From: Niebla homalea
Lineage: Eukaryota; Ascomycota; Lecanoromycetes; Lecanorales; Ramalinaceae
Assembly: GCA_019925105.1 (NCBI GenBank)
Contig: JAHGAU010000004.1
Location: 1,550,001-1,614,000 of the forward strand
Reading direction: 5' to 3'
DNA length: 64,000 nt
The notes beneath the pieces are model-generated. The model had not been told where the DNA came from and ran no database searches. It worked only from the letters and a program-made list of their open reading frames with translations. A program made the translations under genes and the position numbers. This document shows positions 24,333 through 38,178 of the stretch, piece after piece. Numbering within the stretch: the stretch's first letter is position 1; each line of letters starts with the position of its first letter.

Positions 24333-24340
24333 ATTATATT

Positions 24341-24789
24341 TACTCCCCCAGCCGGGACGGTATAGGACGGGATTTGCTTATGGTCATCCCGTACCGACCG
24401 GTACGGTATAAGGGTATATCCCGTTCCCGTACCATCCCTATACCGCCGGTATGGGACCGGGAAATACCAAGATCCCGGTGGCAAAAATATTAATACAATA
24501 TTTTTTTATTTCAAGTATAAAATATAATATTTTTAATATTAAGCGAGCCGCTAAGCCTATTCAGGAGAAATATTCACTTTCAACGTTGAATTTTTGGTTT
24601 TTTTTAATTAATTTTGGTATATATATTATTATTTATATACTATAATTAATAAAACGGTGTCTTGGCATTTCCCGGTCCCGTACCGGTCCCATACCGTTAT
24701 TACCGGTACGGGATAAGGGTACCGTTTCCCTATCCCGTACCGGTCCCGTACCTATCCCGCGGGATTAATCCCGTACCGGTGGGGGAGTA
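24341..24789. mobile_element. hAT-like MITE, 449 bp
   Basis: Bounded by inverted repeats of roughly 130 bp that start TACTCCCCCA at the left and end TGGGGGAGTA at the right. They contain many sub-terminal copies of a CCCGTACCGGTACGGG-type palindrome and end internally in GGGACCGGGAAAT(A/G)CCAAGA. An 8-bp perfect target duplication, ATTATATT (24333-24340 and 24790-24797), is the hAT superfamily hallmark. The AT-rich core has no transposase. GC-rich arms show little RIP, unlike the surroundings, so the insertion is young or too short to trigger RIP. Confidence 0.8.
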
Positions 24790-24900
24790 ATTATATTAAA
24801 GAATATAGAAATTGATCGGTAACCTTATATTAATAAAATTATTTAAGTTCATTATTTCAGGGCGGAAAATAATATCGGTTAAAACTTTTATTTTTAATAT

Positions 24901-27895
24901 TGATTGATTGATTGATTGATTTATACTACGGGTCTAGCTAAGTTAATTCCGGCGTTCCTTAATACGCGGCCTTTTAACCTTATTGGTAACCGCAAAAACC
25001 TGATACTTATAACGTTAAAATAAAAACCGGCGTTTACCAGGCCTCCACCCTTTATTTTTTAAGGTAGAGGATATTAACGGCCGTCTAGAGAATAATAATT
25101 TATTTATATACTTCCTATATTTTAAGTCCCTTAAGAAAATCCGTAATATTATAATTATATCCTTATAAGGGTTATCCTTAAACTTATTACTCTTTTACTT
25201 CTTTATATATTTATATTACCTTAATCTTATATAATACCTCTAAATATCCTTATTAATATTTACATATTTAATATATATTTTTCTTATATTATTATCGCCG
25301 TTAACTTTTTTAAGGACTTTTAATAAGCGTTTATTATTATATCTTTATAATTATAGAAGATGTTTTCCGGTTTATATAATTAATATAACCGGTTTCCGCT
25401 TCTCCTTTTTTTCTTTAGCCAGTAACGGGCCTTCTTTATAAGGTCTTTAATAACCTTATTTATCTTTATAATAAAGTTAAACTATAATAATAATCCGGTA
25501 AATATTATAAACTTAATAATTACCCGGATACCCCGCTTTATAAATAATATTTAACGGTAATTATAAGTATTAACTTTTACGATAAGTTTTAACTTAACTT
25601 CTATAAATAAAGGATAAAAAATAAGGATATATATAACGTTTTACTTCTTTTATCCGTACTTATATCCAGCGTTTATCTAACCCCCGGTATATATAATAAA
25701 TAAGAAATAAGTTAAAACGTTTTTACCCGTCCGGAATTAAATTATTAATATATTATTACCCTTTTTTATAATATTATAATAACGGAAATACTTATTAATA
25801 ATCTTTTTATTATTAAGGGCTAAGTAACGATAACTTTAAAATATAGAATCCCTATATTTCCGTTAATATTTAATTTACTTTATTATAGCCTATAAGGTAA
25901 TTATTATAATTTTTATTTTTTAAATCCTTTTAATCTCAATCTTTTTTATATTTAACGGGAATTTATACCCGCTTAAGTTAACCTCCGGAATACTGATAAA
26001 GTTAACCTTTTTTTCCGCTTATTTTTATTTTATCTTAATAAGAAAGAAAATAAATATCTTTAATTTATTCTTTTTAACTTTAAGCTTATTAAGATTTTAA
26101 CGGATCCGCCCGTTTCCTATTATTATAGTTAAATATATATATTTCTTTAACTTTACTTAAGCGATTATTTAATTTAACGAAATTTTAATTAGCGGTATAA
26201 AAACTTTAAACTTTAATACCGGGATAAAAATTACTTTATAAATACCGTTAATTACTCTTAAATACCGATTCTGGACTTTCTATAATATTTAAATAGGCTT
26301 TTTCTTATATCCCGGAATACTTTTAAATATATATTAAATAACTATAGCGTATATTATAGTTAACTTTACTATAACTTAATAAATAATCCGGGTTTTTTAT
26401 AACGTAACTCTTTATATTAATACGGCGAGATAAATAAGGCCTTTTTCTTATAAAGTTATTTTCTTTTAAACCTTTTTTATATAATCCTTTTAATTAAGTT
26501 TTTTATTTACTTAAAAATTAAAGACTTTAATATTGGTATCTAGCTTTACCGTAATTCTATTTAAGTTTATTATAATTATTATATTATATAATTTTAAGCT
26601 CTTAATTATATAAATAAATTTATATTTATACGGCATAAATTAAGCTTTATAAATTCTTATTTATTAAAGATAAACTTTATAAGTTTATTTTAATTTTAAA
26701 TAATTTATAAATATAAAAGTATTATAAGTTAAGAAATAAATATTATTAATAAAGCTTTTAACTTAAACCTTTTATTTTAACTTAATAAGCTCCTTAATTA
26801 ATAAACCGTTAAAAAATAAAAATAATATAAAAGAAATAAATAATCCTTAAGGAATCCCCGTTATAGCGGGCTTTATTAAGTTTATTTTTTATCTTAAGTT
26901 AATTAATATAACTTAATTACTTAAAAAATTCTTTATTTACTTAATTAAAAAAGGTAATATCCTTTTCTTCCTTAAGTTATATAGTAATTTTTAATAATTT
27001 ATTTTATTAAAAATATCTATAATATTAAAAGAAAGAAGACTTATAATATATTTCTTCCCGTAACCTTATATTATATATACGCCGTTAATTAATCCTTTAA
27101 GGGCTATTTTTATTAATTAACTTTTCTTTACTCTTATTTATTAATCGGGGAGAAGTCCGTAATTTTCTATATAATTATTAAGGATCTTTATTATTATTGT
27201 CTTTAAGGCCTTCCTTAGCGTATATAGGAGTATAATAAGTTTATAAAACTTTACTTTAAAGTAATCCGGCTTAATAAGCTTCTTAAGGATAATTATCTTT
27301 ATTTCCTTAAACTTACGCGGGTAATAATTAACGTCGAAATATACTTAAAAGAAATAAATAAAAACCTTTTTAAAAGGCAAAATTATTATTATTAAAAATC
27401 TATTAGGAATTTTATTCGGTCCCGGGGCTTTATCTTTCTTTAATTTATTAATCGCTTTAATTATTATATCTTATATTATTACTTTATTTACCAATACGGG
27501 ATCAGGGTATAAAGCGCCGTTAATATCGTTTAAGTTAATTTTTAACGGAAAGAGGAAAAATACTCTTTTAAGGACTTTAATTTTACCGTTAAAGGTATTA
27601 GTTAATATATTATTAAGTCTTTTAAGGGGCAGGAATTTAAGGATAAGCTTTAGTTTCCTATTTTATTCTTTATTATACTTTATTAACTTTTAAATACCAC
27701 GAAATGAGACCGCTGAGTTATATACCGTGGACCGAAAGTATATTTACTTAGCCTTCTTAATGGTCCTCTCCTTTTTTTCTTAGGTAACCCTTAGCTGGTT
27801 AAGTGTCTCCTGGTTCCTATACTTGGAGGCCTGTTTAATCAGCCTTTTCGCCTTTGCAGTCGCGGTCGTACACCCTTCGTTCCAGTAGGTTTTGG
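24901..27895 (-). mobile_element. 5'-truncated LINE copy (minus strand)
   Basis: The reverse complement matches the second half of the full-length LINEs: endonuclease-reverse transcriptase linker, reverse transcriptase region and 3' end with the tail read here as (TGAT)n. Length is 2995 bp. An 11-bp perfect target duplication, atttttaatat, lies at 24890-24900 and 27896-27906. The 5' 200 bp (27690-27895) is almost unmutated and translates into a typical LINE linker (SKTYWNEGCTTATAKAKRL, then a Lys-rich segment and IYFRSTVYNSAVSFRG). In it the stops are TAA codons, as expected from CAA or TGG changed by RIP. Confidence 0.85.
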
Positions 27896-27906
27896 ATTTT
27901 TAATAT

Positions 27907-28672
27907 TTATACTTTATAAATTATATTTTTCTATTAATAAAATATATATATCTTATATACTTTTTTTAAATAAAAGTTTTAATCATTTTCGTCTTCTAAA
28001 AATATAAAGTTGAAAGACATAATCCGTTAATGTTGATTTAAAAGCGGTAAAAGCTTAATCCAAAAAACTTGACGTTAAATATTATAATATAAAAACAAAA
28101 TAAAAAATATAGTTTGTTTAATATATCAAGGATATTAAATTTATTCTTTTTATTTATTAACCATTATATAAAGTTATAATAGAATAACAGATTAAAAATA
28201 AAAAGGATTATTAACATATTTATATTACTAAAATAACCTTTAATAAATTTATATAGAATCTTTGATATTATTTACGGCCGTTATCCTCCGTTAAAATCCA
28301 TAAGTAAAATAATTTTAATATATCCGTAATAAAACGTAAAATGAATGATAAACTGATTTTTAATAATTTCAATTAATTATATAATGAAGGTTAATTATAT
28401 ACGGTATTACTTATAATTAAATATTTTTTCCTTCCAAAGGAATAAAATCTTAAGCAGTTTAAACTGATCCTTTATATATATACTTAATTGGCTTTTTCTT
28501 TTTTTTTATGTAAATTATATTTAATAATAGCCTATTACCGTACCTATAATTAATTAACAAGGAACCTAAAATTAAAACGCCGATATACTTTATATATTTA
28601 GTTCTTTATAAGCGGATTAAATATTTAATAATCCGTTTTTTTCTTCCGTATTAAGTAAAATACGTTTTAATA
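27907..28672. other. AT-rich RIP-mutated DNA
   Basis: Spacer between LINE copies; no gene or recognisable element. Confidence 0.5.
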
Positions 28673-28685
28673 TATTTATAAAGTA

Positions 28686-31430
28686 AGGATAGGATGGCGA
28701 CGAATAAAGGGACCCCAGAGGTCCAAAACGATACGTATACGTACAGCTTAAGTAACAGCGAGGCTAATATTTTAATTACGATAAGTATAGGTAATATAAT
28801 AACTAAGAACGAGGGAGTAAACGGGTAAATAGCCTATATTAATAAAAGTAACGGGAAATCATATAAATAAGATAATAATAACGTGATAAATAGTTATTAA
28901 ACTAAATAAAGAAATTATGGTTAATAAGATATATATAAAGGGACATATAAAACGCGTAAAAAAGTAATAAGTAAAATAAACGTTAAGGAGGTCGGGGCGG
29001 CGAAAATAACGAAGAAAAAAAGTAACGGATATATATGAAGTGGATACGAGGTTAACAGCATTAAGAATACTGAAATAAAAATTAAAAAAATAAGGGCAAT
29101 AAACTTATAAATAATTAAAGATAAAGAGTAAAAGATATAATACATTAAATATGCGAAAGAATTAAAATAAATGAAGAAATAATAAGGATTTTAAATGGGT
29201 TATTTATAACGGAATAAGTGGTTATTACGTTAAAAACCTGGCCGATATCATAAATAAAGTTACGAGGAATAAGGGACTTTTATAAGAAAGCAGGAATAAA
29301 ATTAAAGGAGTTAAAATTTTTAAAGGAAGTTTAAAAGGTAATAACGAAAATATTAATAAAAGGAGGGGATAAATATTAAAGAGCGGACGTATAAAGCGAA
29401 AAGGCAATAATAAAAGTTTATTAAATAAAGGAAACTGAGGCGGTAAAGGCCGCGAACAAGGGGTATATAATAATTAAAAAGGAGATGATACCGGTTAAGG
29501 AAAAAGCGGTAGCGTCAAGAAAAGTAAAGACGGTAATAATCCGTTTATTAATTAAAGAAAGAAGGAGTACCGTTATACACCCTTTATAACTTATAAAAAA
29601 AAAAGCTATTCACGGAACGTATTATTACCGTATATAAATTATAAAGCGGGGATATCCTTTTTAATATGGCGTTTTTAAAGGTAAAATAAGGTTTAAAGAG
29701 GTTGAAAACGTAAATTAATAAAGGTATTAAGATAATTATTTATTATTATAATAAATAAAATATACTTAATATATTTTACGGAAGTAGAAAAAGAGCTTAC
29801 TTTAAAACATATAAAAAAAGAGAATATAATTTTTTATCCCGGATTAAAAATTGTTAATTATAAGCTTCCTTTAATGATAAAGAAATTAAATATTCTAAAA
29901 TAAATAAAGAAATATTCTACGGTTATATTAAACGTAACGTTAATAAGGATATATAATAATATCCTAAATAAAGGAATTAGGAAGGGAAAATCTCTTAAAT
30001 TAATTTAACCATAAAATAAAGCGTCGGATGATTATTAATACTTTAAGTATTAAAATTATAAATCTATTATTATAAAAATATTAATTATATAAAATATATA
30101 ATATATATTAAAGGGTATAATACGTATAAATACGTTAACCTAATAAATAAGAACTTTATTAAAAACGTATATAAATATGTAATATATAAGAAGGATAAAT
30201 ACCCGGTATAAAACTTAAAATACCTAATAAAAACTAAGGAAGTTAAACGTAAAAAGATTAAAATAATTATTAAAGTTTAACAGTATAATTTATATAAAAT
30301 TAAGCTGGTAAATTAATTAGGGACGGTTTTAAGACGGTAGTAAAGTTAATTAAACGAAAATAAATGAAAACTCATAGTAAACGGCAAAAAAAAAAAAAAA
30401 GGCTTATTATAACGTTAATCTTTAAGTCTAGCCGCTTTAAAGTAATAACAATAATTATAAAAAAGCCGGGATAAACAGCATCTAACTTTAATAAAAGGTT
30501 AATAGCCTAAATAAAAGTTAACGGCGAGGCTTTAACGGAAATTAATATATAATATATTAATACTTTTAAGAATAATATATTATAACGTATAAAATAAAGT
30601 AATTAAAATAATATTACCTATATTTACGTTTAAGGAAATAAAGGACGTTAATATTATAATAATTGAAAAGTTACTATATAGTCCGTATATACGATCCTTG
30701 ATTAACCCGGATAAGAGGTTTTATTTAACGTTTAAAAGAAATAAAACGACCCGGATATACATCTTTATAAATAAAAGGCTAAATATAAGTAATTAAGATA
30801 TTACTTATTATAATAAGAACTTATATAAAGTCCGGATTACGTTAAAAAAGGATATAAAAGGCGATTTAAATATTTATAATATATATAACCCGCCGTTAAT
30901 TAATAAAGTAAAATTTTTAGTATTATTATTACTTAAAGGTATTATATCCTTACCCGGTAAATATATTATAATAAAAACCTTTAACCTTTATGATAATATA
31001 TAGAATAAGGAGAACCGTATAATTAATTATATTAAATCAGAGGAACTATTAATAATTATTATAACGTTTAACTTTTCATTATTAATACTTTAAGGTATTA
31101 TAACGTAAAAGAACCGGGGTTCCAGGATAATAATTGATTTAACGTTCGGTATAAAGCGGGATATTAATATAATAACGGTATATAAGCTTTAAAAAGACTT
31201 AAAATATAACTTAAATTATATATCAATATAAATAACCTTAAATTCATCGGTTAGCGTAAGGCCGCGGATATCAATAAAGAAGGCGTAAAAAACGGTTAAA
31301 AAAGTTAAAGTATACATAAAGGCAGAAAAAACAATAATGTTATTAAAAAAGCTTCCCCGGTTAAATAAGAAAAAATAAATTAACCTTTTCATAAAATAAA
31401 TAATAAGAACGTTAAATAAATAATTAATAT
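28686..31430 (+). mobile_element. LINE 1, segment 1 of 3 (ORF1 to endonuclease region)
   Basis: 5' part of the oldest full-length LINE in the nest. The conserved ORF1 start is at 28694 (frame MATNKGTPEVQNDTYTY in the least mutated copies). Segment 1 ends at the insertion point of LINE 2 (target duplication aaataattaatat at 31418-31430). The element's own flanks are tatttataaagta (28673-28685) and tatttacaaagta (46069-46081), 13 bp with one C/T difference. Summed segments give 5758 bp, the same size as the nested copies. Gene order and the 3' simple-repeat tail suit a Tad-like non-LTR retrotransposon. Confidence 0.85.
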
Positions 31431-34400
31431 GAAAGAATTTGAACAATTACGAGAAGCGAATGGCGACGAATAAAGGGACCCCAGAGGTCCAAAACGATAC
31501 GTATACGTATAGCTTTAGCGATAGTAAGAAAAGTATATTAAGTACAATAAGTAAAAATAACGTAATAATTAAGAATAAAATAGTAAACGGGTAAATAACT
31601 TATATTAATAGAAACGGTAATAATACGTACGGGTAATATAATAATAATAAGTTAAATAACGCTTAAAATAAATAAGGAAATTAAAATTAATAAAATATAC
31701 GTATTAAAACGTATAAAATACGTAATAAAAATACGGAGGTAATAAGTAAATAAAGGGGTAAAAAGGCTGGTACAATATTAACGGCGAAGGATATAAGCGG
31801 GGGGAAAAGGTAAAAAGACCGTAATAAAAATATTATTAAGGGTATATAAAGGGGAAATAAAGTTAATAAAAAGGATAAAACCTTAAGGGATTAAAGGTAA
31901 AAAATAAAGATAATATATTGCTTAATAAATAAAGGCGAAAAGGCGGTAAGGGAGGTAATAAAGGCCTTAAAAGGACTCCTTATAATAAAGTAAAAGGATA
32001 TTACGTTAAAGACTTAATTAATACTATAGATTAAGTTAAAAGGCGTAAAAGACTTTTACGTAAAGGTAGGGGTAAAACTGGGAAAGGCGGAGCGGCTATA
32101 GGGCTTTTAAGGGGCGGTAATAAGGGCGTTAATAAAGGGTAAAGACGGCGGTTTAAGGTTAAGTATATAAAATAAAAGTACGAAAACGGTAACCCTTTAA
32201 ATGAAAAAAAGTTAAATAACGAAAGTAATAAAAAGGGTATCCGCGGCAGAAAATAAAGGGATAACGGAGGAAAAGGTAGCCGTATTAAGGAAAACGAGGA
32301 TAATAACGGTCCGCTTATTTAATAATAAAAAGAAGAATACGGCGATAAAAATAAATTTATTATAATTAATAAAAGTTTTTAAAATAATAACGGAATTATT
32401 AATAAAATAGATTATTACGGTATATAAATTATAAAATAAAAATATTTTCTTTAATATAACGTCTTTAAAGGTAAAAAAAAGTTTAAAGAAATTTAAGGCT
32501 TAAGTTAATAAGGGAAAATATAAGTTAATTAAGGTTTTAAGGTAATTATTTACCGTTATATTAAATAGGATATACTTATTATATTTTAAGGAAGTTAAAA
32601 GAAAAATTATATTAAGGAATATAAAAAAGGAGAATATAATTTTTTATTTAAGGCTTAAGATTATTAATTATAGGCTTTTATTAATAATAAAAAGACTTAA
32701 TTCTTTAAAATATATAAAGAGGTACTTTATTATTATATTAAATATAACGTTAATAAAAATATATAATAACGTTTTAAATAAAAAAATTATTAAAAAGGGA
32801 TCTCTTAAAATATTTAATTATAGGATAAAGCGGTTAATATTTATTAATATTTTAAGTATTAAAGTTATAAATATATTATTATAAAATATTTTAATATTAT
32901 AAAATATACGATTTACGTTAAAAGTTATAATACCTATAAGTATATAAATCTAATAATTATAAAACTTATAAAGGGTATATTTAAATACGTTATATATAAT
33001 AAGGAAGGATACTTAATATAAGATTCTAAGTATATAATAAGAGTTAAGGAAATTAAACGTAAAAAGACCCGGATAATCGTAAAAATCCAACGGTATAATA
33101 TATATAAAATTAATTTAATAAATTAATTAAAAATAACCTTAAATCGCGAACTTAATTAATTAAATAATAAAGGGTAAATAACGGTAAAGAAAAGAAAGTT
33201 CCTTGTAATCTTAACCTTAAGGGCCGGCCGTCCTATATCTTTAATAATAGCCAGGAAGGTATTAAGATAGAAAACGCTTAACTTTAATAAAAAAACCGTA
33301 ATTTAAATAAGTATAAAAAAGGGAGCCTTTATAGAAATTAATATATAATATATTAACGTTTCTAAAAGTAATATAATATAACGTCCGTAATAAAAGAATT
33401 AAAGTAATAATATTAATATTTAAGTTTAAAGAAATTAAAAACGTTAATATTATAGTAATATAAAAATTATTATATAATTTATATATATATTTATTTATTA
33501 ATTTAAAAGAAAGGTTTTATTTAACCTTTAAAGGGGATAAAATAACCAGAATATATTTCTTTATAAATAAACGGCTTAATATAAATAATTAAGATATTAC
33601 TTATTATAATAAAAACCTTTGTATATTCCGTATTATAAAAAAAAAAAACTTAAAAAGCGACCTTAATATTTATAACGTATATAATCCGTTACCGATTAAT
33701 AAAGAAAAATCGTTTACGATATTATTATTTAAAAAGGTTTTAATTACTTTAAATAAATATATATTACTTAAAAACTTTAACTTATATTATTATATATAAA
33801 ATAAAAAAAAGTATATAATAAATTATATTAAATTAAATAACTTATTAATAATTACTGCTTAAATTAACCTTTTATTATTAATATTATAAAAGATTATTAC
33901 GTAAAAGAATTATAAGTTTAAAATAATAATTAATTTAACCTTTAATATAAAAAAAATTACCGGCGTAATTATAACGTATAGGCCGTAAAAAGACTTAAAA
34001 TATAACTCAGATTATATACCGATATAAATAACCTTAAACTGGACCGTTAATATAACTTTATTACCACCGGTAAAAAAGGCGTAAAAAACGATTAAAATAA
34101 TAAATTTATATAAAAGCGGAGGAAATAATAATATAGTTTACGGACCTCGTTTAATTAAATAATAAAGACCGGATTAATTTTTTTATAAAGTAAATAATAA
34201 AGGTATTAAATAAAATAATTAATAAAAAAATCCCAATAATAAAACCTTTTTAAAAAGTTAAAACCTATTAAAATAAAGGATATATAACCGTAACCGTAAA
34301 AACGAAAAAATTAATAAAGTAAGCTTTTAAGTATAAAAATTAAGAAATACTTAATTAATTAAAAATTATTTAAAAAGAAAAAGAAAAAATTATTAAAAAG

Positions 34401-37247
34401 GCTAAGTAAATATACTTTTAGTCTACGGTATATAACTTAACGGTTTTATTTTATAATATTTAAAAGTTAATAAAATATAATAAAGAATAAAATAAAAAAT
34501 TAAAGTTTATCCTTAAATTCCCGCCCCTTAAAAGACTTAATAATATATTAATTAATACCTTTAACGGTAAAATTAAAGCCCTTAAAAGAGCATTTTTCCC
34601 CTTTTTATTAAAGGTTAACTTAGACAATATCGATAACGTTATATACCCCGATCCCGTATTAATAAATAAAATAATAATATAAGATATAATAATTAAAACG
34701 ATTAATAAATTAAAGAAAAATAAAGCCTTAAGATTAAATAAGATCCCTAATAGATTCTTATTAATAATAATATTACCGTTTAAAAGGGTTTTTATTTACT
34801 TTTTTTAAATATATTTTAACGTCGGTTATTACTTACGTAAATTTAAGGAGGTAAAGACGATTATCCTTAAGAAGTTTATTAAGCCGGATTATTTTAAGGT
34901 AAAATTTTATAAACTTATTATATTCTTTTATATATTAAAGAAAACCTTAAAAACGGTAATAATAAAGATCCTTAATAATTATATAGAAAATCACGGACTT
35001 CTCCCAAATTAATAAATAAGAATAAGGAGAAGTTAATTAATAAAAATAGCCCTTAAAGGATTAATTAACAATATATATATAATATAAAATTATAAGAAGA
35101 AATATATTATAAGTTTTTTTTCTTTCGATATTATAAATATTTTTAATAAAATAAATTATTAAAGGTTACTATATAACTTAAGGAAGAAAAAGATATTACC
35201 CTTCTTAATTAAATAAATAAAGAGTTTTTTAAGTAACCGAACTATGTTAATTAACCTAGGATAAAAGATAAGCCCGATAAAGCCCGTTATAACGGGGATT
35301 CCTTAAAAATCGTTTATTTCTTTTATATTATTCTTATTCTTTAATGGTATTAATTAAAAAGCTTATTAAATTAAAATAAAAAATTTAAGTTAAAAACTTT
35401 ATTAATAACGTTTATTTCTTAATTTATAATACCTTTATATATATAAACTATTTAAAACTGAAATAAATTTATAAAGTTTATTTTCGGTAAATAAGAATTT
35501 ACGGAGTTTAATTCATACTATATAAATATAAGCTTATTTATATAATTAAAAGTCTGAAGTTATATAATATAATAATTATAATAAACTAAGATAAAATTAT
35601 AGTAAAGCCGGATATTAATATTAAAGTCCTTAACCTTTAAGTAAATAAGAAGCTTAATTAAAAAAACTATATAAGAAAGGTTTAAAAGAAGATAATTTTA
35701 TAAGAAAAAAACCTTACTTATTTTGTTATATTAATATAGAAAATTATATTATAAAAAACCCGGACCGTTTATTAAGTTATAATAAAGTTAACTATAATAT
35801 ACGTTATAGCCATTTAATATATATTTAAGGGTACTCCGGGATATAAGAAGGAGCTTATTTAAATATTATAAAAAGTCTAAAATTAATATTTAAGAATAAT
35901 TAATAATACTTATAAAATAACCTTTATGCCGGTATTAAAGTTTAAAATCTTTATATCGTTAATTAAAATCTTATTAAATTAAATAATCGCTTAAATAAAA
36001 CTAAAGAAATATATATATTTAATTACAATAATAGGAAATAAACGGATCCGCTAGAATCTTAATAAGTTTTAAGTTAAAAAGAATAAATTAAAAATACTTA
36101 TCCTTCCTCTTATTAAGACGAAGTAAGAATAAGTTAAAAGGGAAGTTAACCTTATTAATATCCTAGAGGTTAATTTAAACGCGTATAAATTCTTATTAAG
36201 CGTAAAAAAGACTAAAATTAAAAGGATTTAAAAAGTAAAAATTATAACGATTACCTTATAAGTTATAATAAAGTAAACTGAGCGTTAACGGAAATATAAG
36301 GACTTTATATTTTAAGGTTATCGTTATTTAGCTTTTAACGATAAAAAAATTATTAATAAGTGTTTCCGCTATTATAATATTATAAAAAAGGGTAATAACG
36401 TATTAATAATTTAACTCCGGACGGGTAAAAATAATTTAATTTACTTCTTATTTATTATATATATTAAAGGTTAAATAAATACCGGATATAAATATAGATA
36501 AAAAAAGTAAAACGTTATATATATTTTTATTTTTTATTCCTTATTTACGGAAATTAAATTAAGACTTATTATAAAAGTTAATACTTATAATTACCGTTAA
36601 ATATTATTTATAAAGCGAAGTATTTAAGTAGTTATTAAATTTATAATATTTACCGGACTATTATTATAATTTAGCCTCGTTATAAAAATAAATAAGGTTA
36701 TTAAAGACCTTATAAAAAAAGCCCGTTACCAGCTAAAAAAAAAAGAGAAGCGGAAACCGGTTACGTTAATTATATAAACCGGAAAGTATTTTTTATAGTT
36801 ATAAGGATATAATAGTAAATTTTTATTAAAAGTCCTTAAAGGAATTAATAATGATAATAATATAAAAGGGGTATATATTAAGTACGTAAATATTAATAAG
36901 GATATTTAAAGGCGTTATATAAGGTTAAGGTAATATAAATATATAAAGGAGCGGAAATATAACGAGTTTAAAAATAGCCCTTATAAGGATACGGTTATAA
37001 TATTATTAATTTTTATGGGGGAGTTAAAACATAAAAAGTATATAAATAGATTATTACTTTATAGACGGTTATTAATATCCTTTACTTTAAGGGATAAAGG
37101 GTAGAGGTTTAATAGACGCCGGTTTTTACCCTAACGTTATAAGTATCAGGTTTTTACGGCTATTAACAAGGCTAAAAGGCCGCGTATTAAGGAACGCCGG
37201 AATTAGCTTAGCTAGATCCGTAGTATAAATCAATCAATCAATCAATC
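31431..37247 (+). mobile_element. LINE 2, full length, inserted into LINE 1
   Basis: 5817 bp. ORF1 start at 31460; 3' end with an (ATCA)n tail at 37247. It is flanked by the 13-bp duplication aaataattaatat (31418-31430 and 37248-37260), after which LINE 1 sequence resumes. All frames are destroyed by C-to-T/G-to-A changes, so no protein can be made. The 29 bp between the target duplication and the ATG are not shared with the other copies. Confidence 0.87.
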
Positions 37248-37260
37248 AAATAATTAATAT

Positions 37261-38178
37261 AACGGTTTTAAAAATAAAACCGTCTTAAAGAGTTAAGATT
37301 TATTAAAATAAAAAATATATAAATAATTATAAAGGTAAAAACGTTTATTAAATAAGCTATTAAATATAAAAACTAAAAGATATTTATATAATTGAAGGAA
37401 ACTTAAGAGGGAAAAAAAGGAGTATTAAGAAAGTTAAGTAAATATACTTCTAGTCTGTAGTTTATAATCTAACCGTTTTTTTACGGGGTCTAAAAGTTAA
37501 TAAAGTATAATAAGGAACAAAGCAAAAAACTTAAACTTAACTTTCAATTCCCGCCCTTGAAGAAGTTTAATAATATAATGATTAATATCTTTAACGGTAA
37601 AGTTAAAGCACTTAAAGGAACGTTTTTTCCCCCTTTATTAAATATTGATTTATATAATATTAAGGGTATTACATACCCGGACCCGGTAACGGTAAATAAA
37701 ATTATACCTTAAAAAATAATAATTAAAACTATTAATAAATTAAAGGAAAATAAAACCCTTAAACTTAACGGAATTTTAAACAAATTCTTATTTATAATAT
37801 TAATTTTGTTTAAGGAAGTCTTTATTTATTTATTTTAAGTTTACTTTAATATTAATTATTACTTTTATAAATTTAAAACGATTAAAATAATAATCGTTAA
37901 GAAACCGGTTAAATTAAATTATTTAAAAATAAAAATCCAGAAGTTAATTACGCTCCTTTATATATTAAAAAAAGCTTTAAAGATAATAATTGTAAAGATC
38001 CTTAGTAATTATTTAGAAGATTACGGGCTTTTCCACGATTGGTAAATAGGTAGAAAAAAAGGAGGGTTAATAGAAACGGCTTTTAAAGGTTTAATTAATA
38101 ATATATATATAATATAAAGCTATAATAGGAAGCATATAATAAGCCTCTATTTATTAAGTATTATAAAAGTCTCTAATA
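37261..38178 (+). mobile_element. LINE 1, segment 2 of 3 (endonuclease-RT linker and RT start)
   Basis: Continues LINE 1 directly after LINE 2; it aligns with 34215-35150 of LINE 2 and 40970-41890 of LINE 3. Ends at the insertion point of LINE 3. Confidence 0.85.

Noticed and set aside
24451..24645. 64-codon frame in the MITE
   Set aside because: Covers the AT-rich core between inverted arms; no transposase features.
28921..31446. Hydrophobic minus-strand frames (28921, 29225, 31216)
   Set aside because: They are antisense readings of RIP-mutated LINE sequence; AT-rich codons give Phe/Leu/Ile/Tyr strings that mimic membrane proteins.
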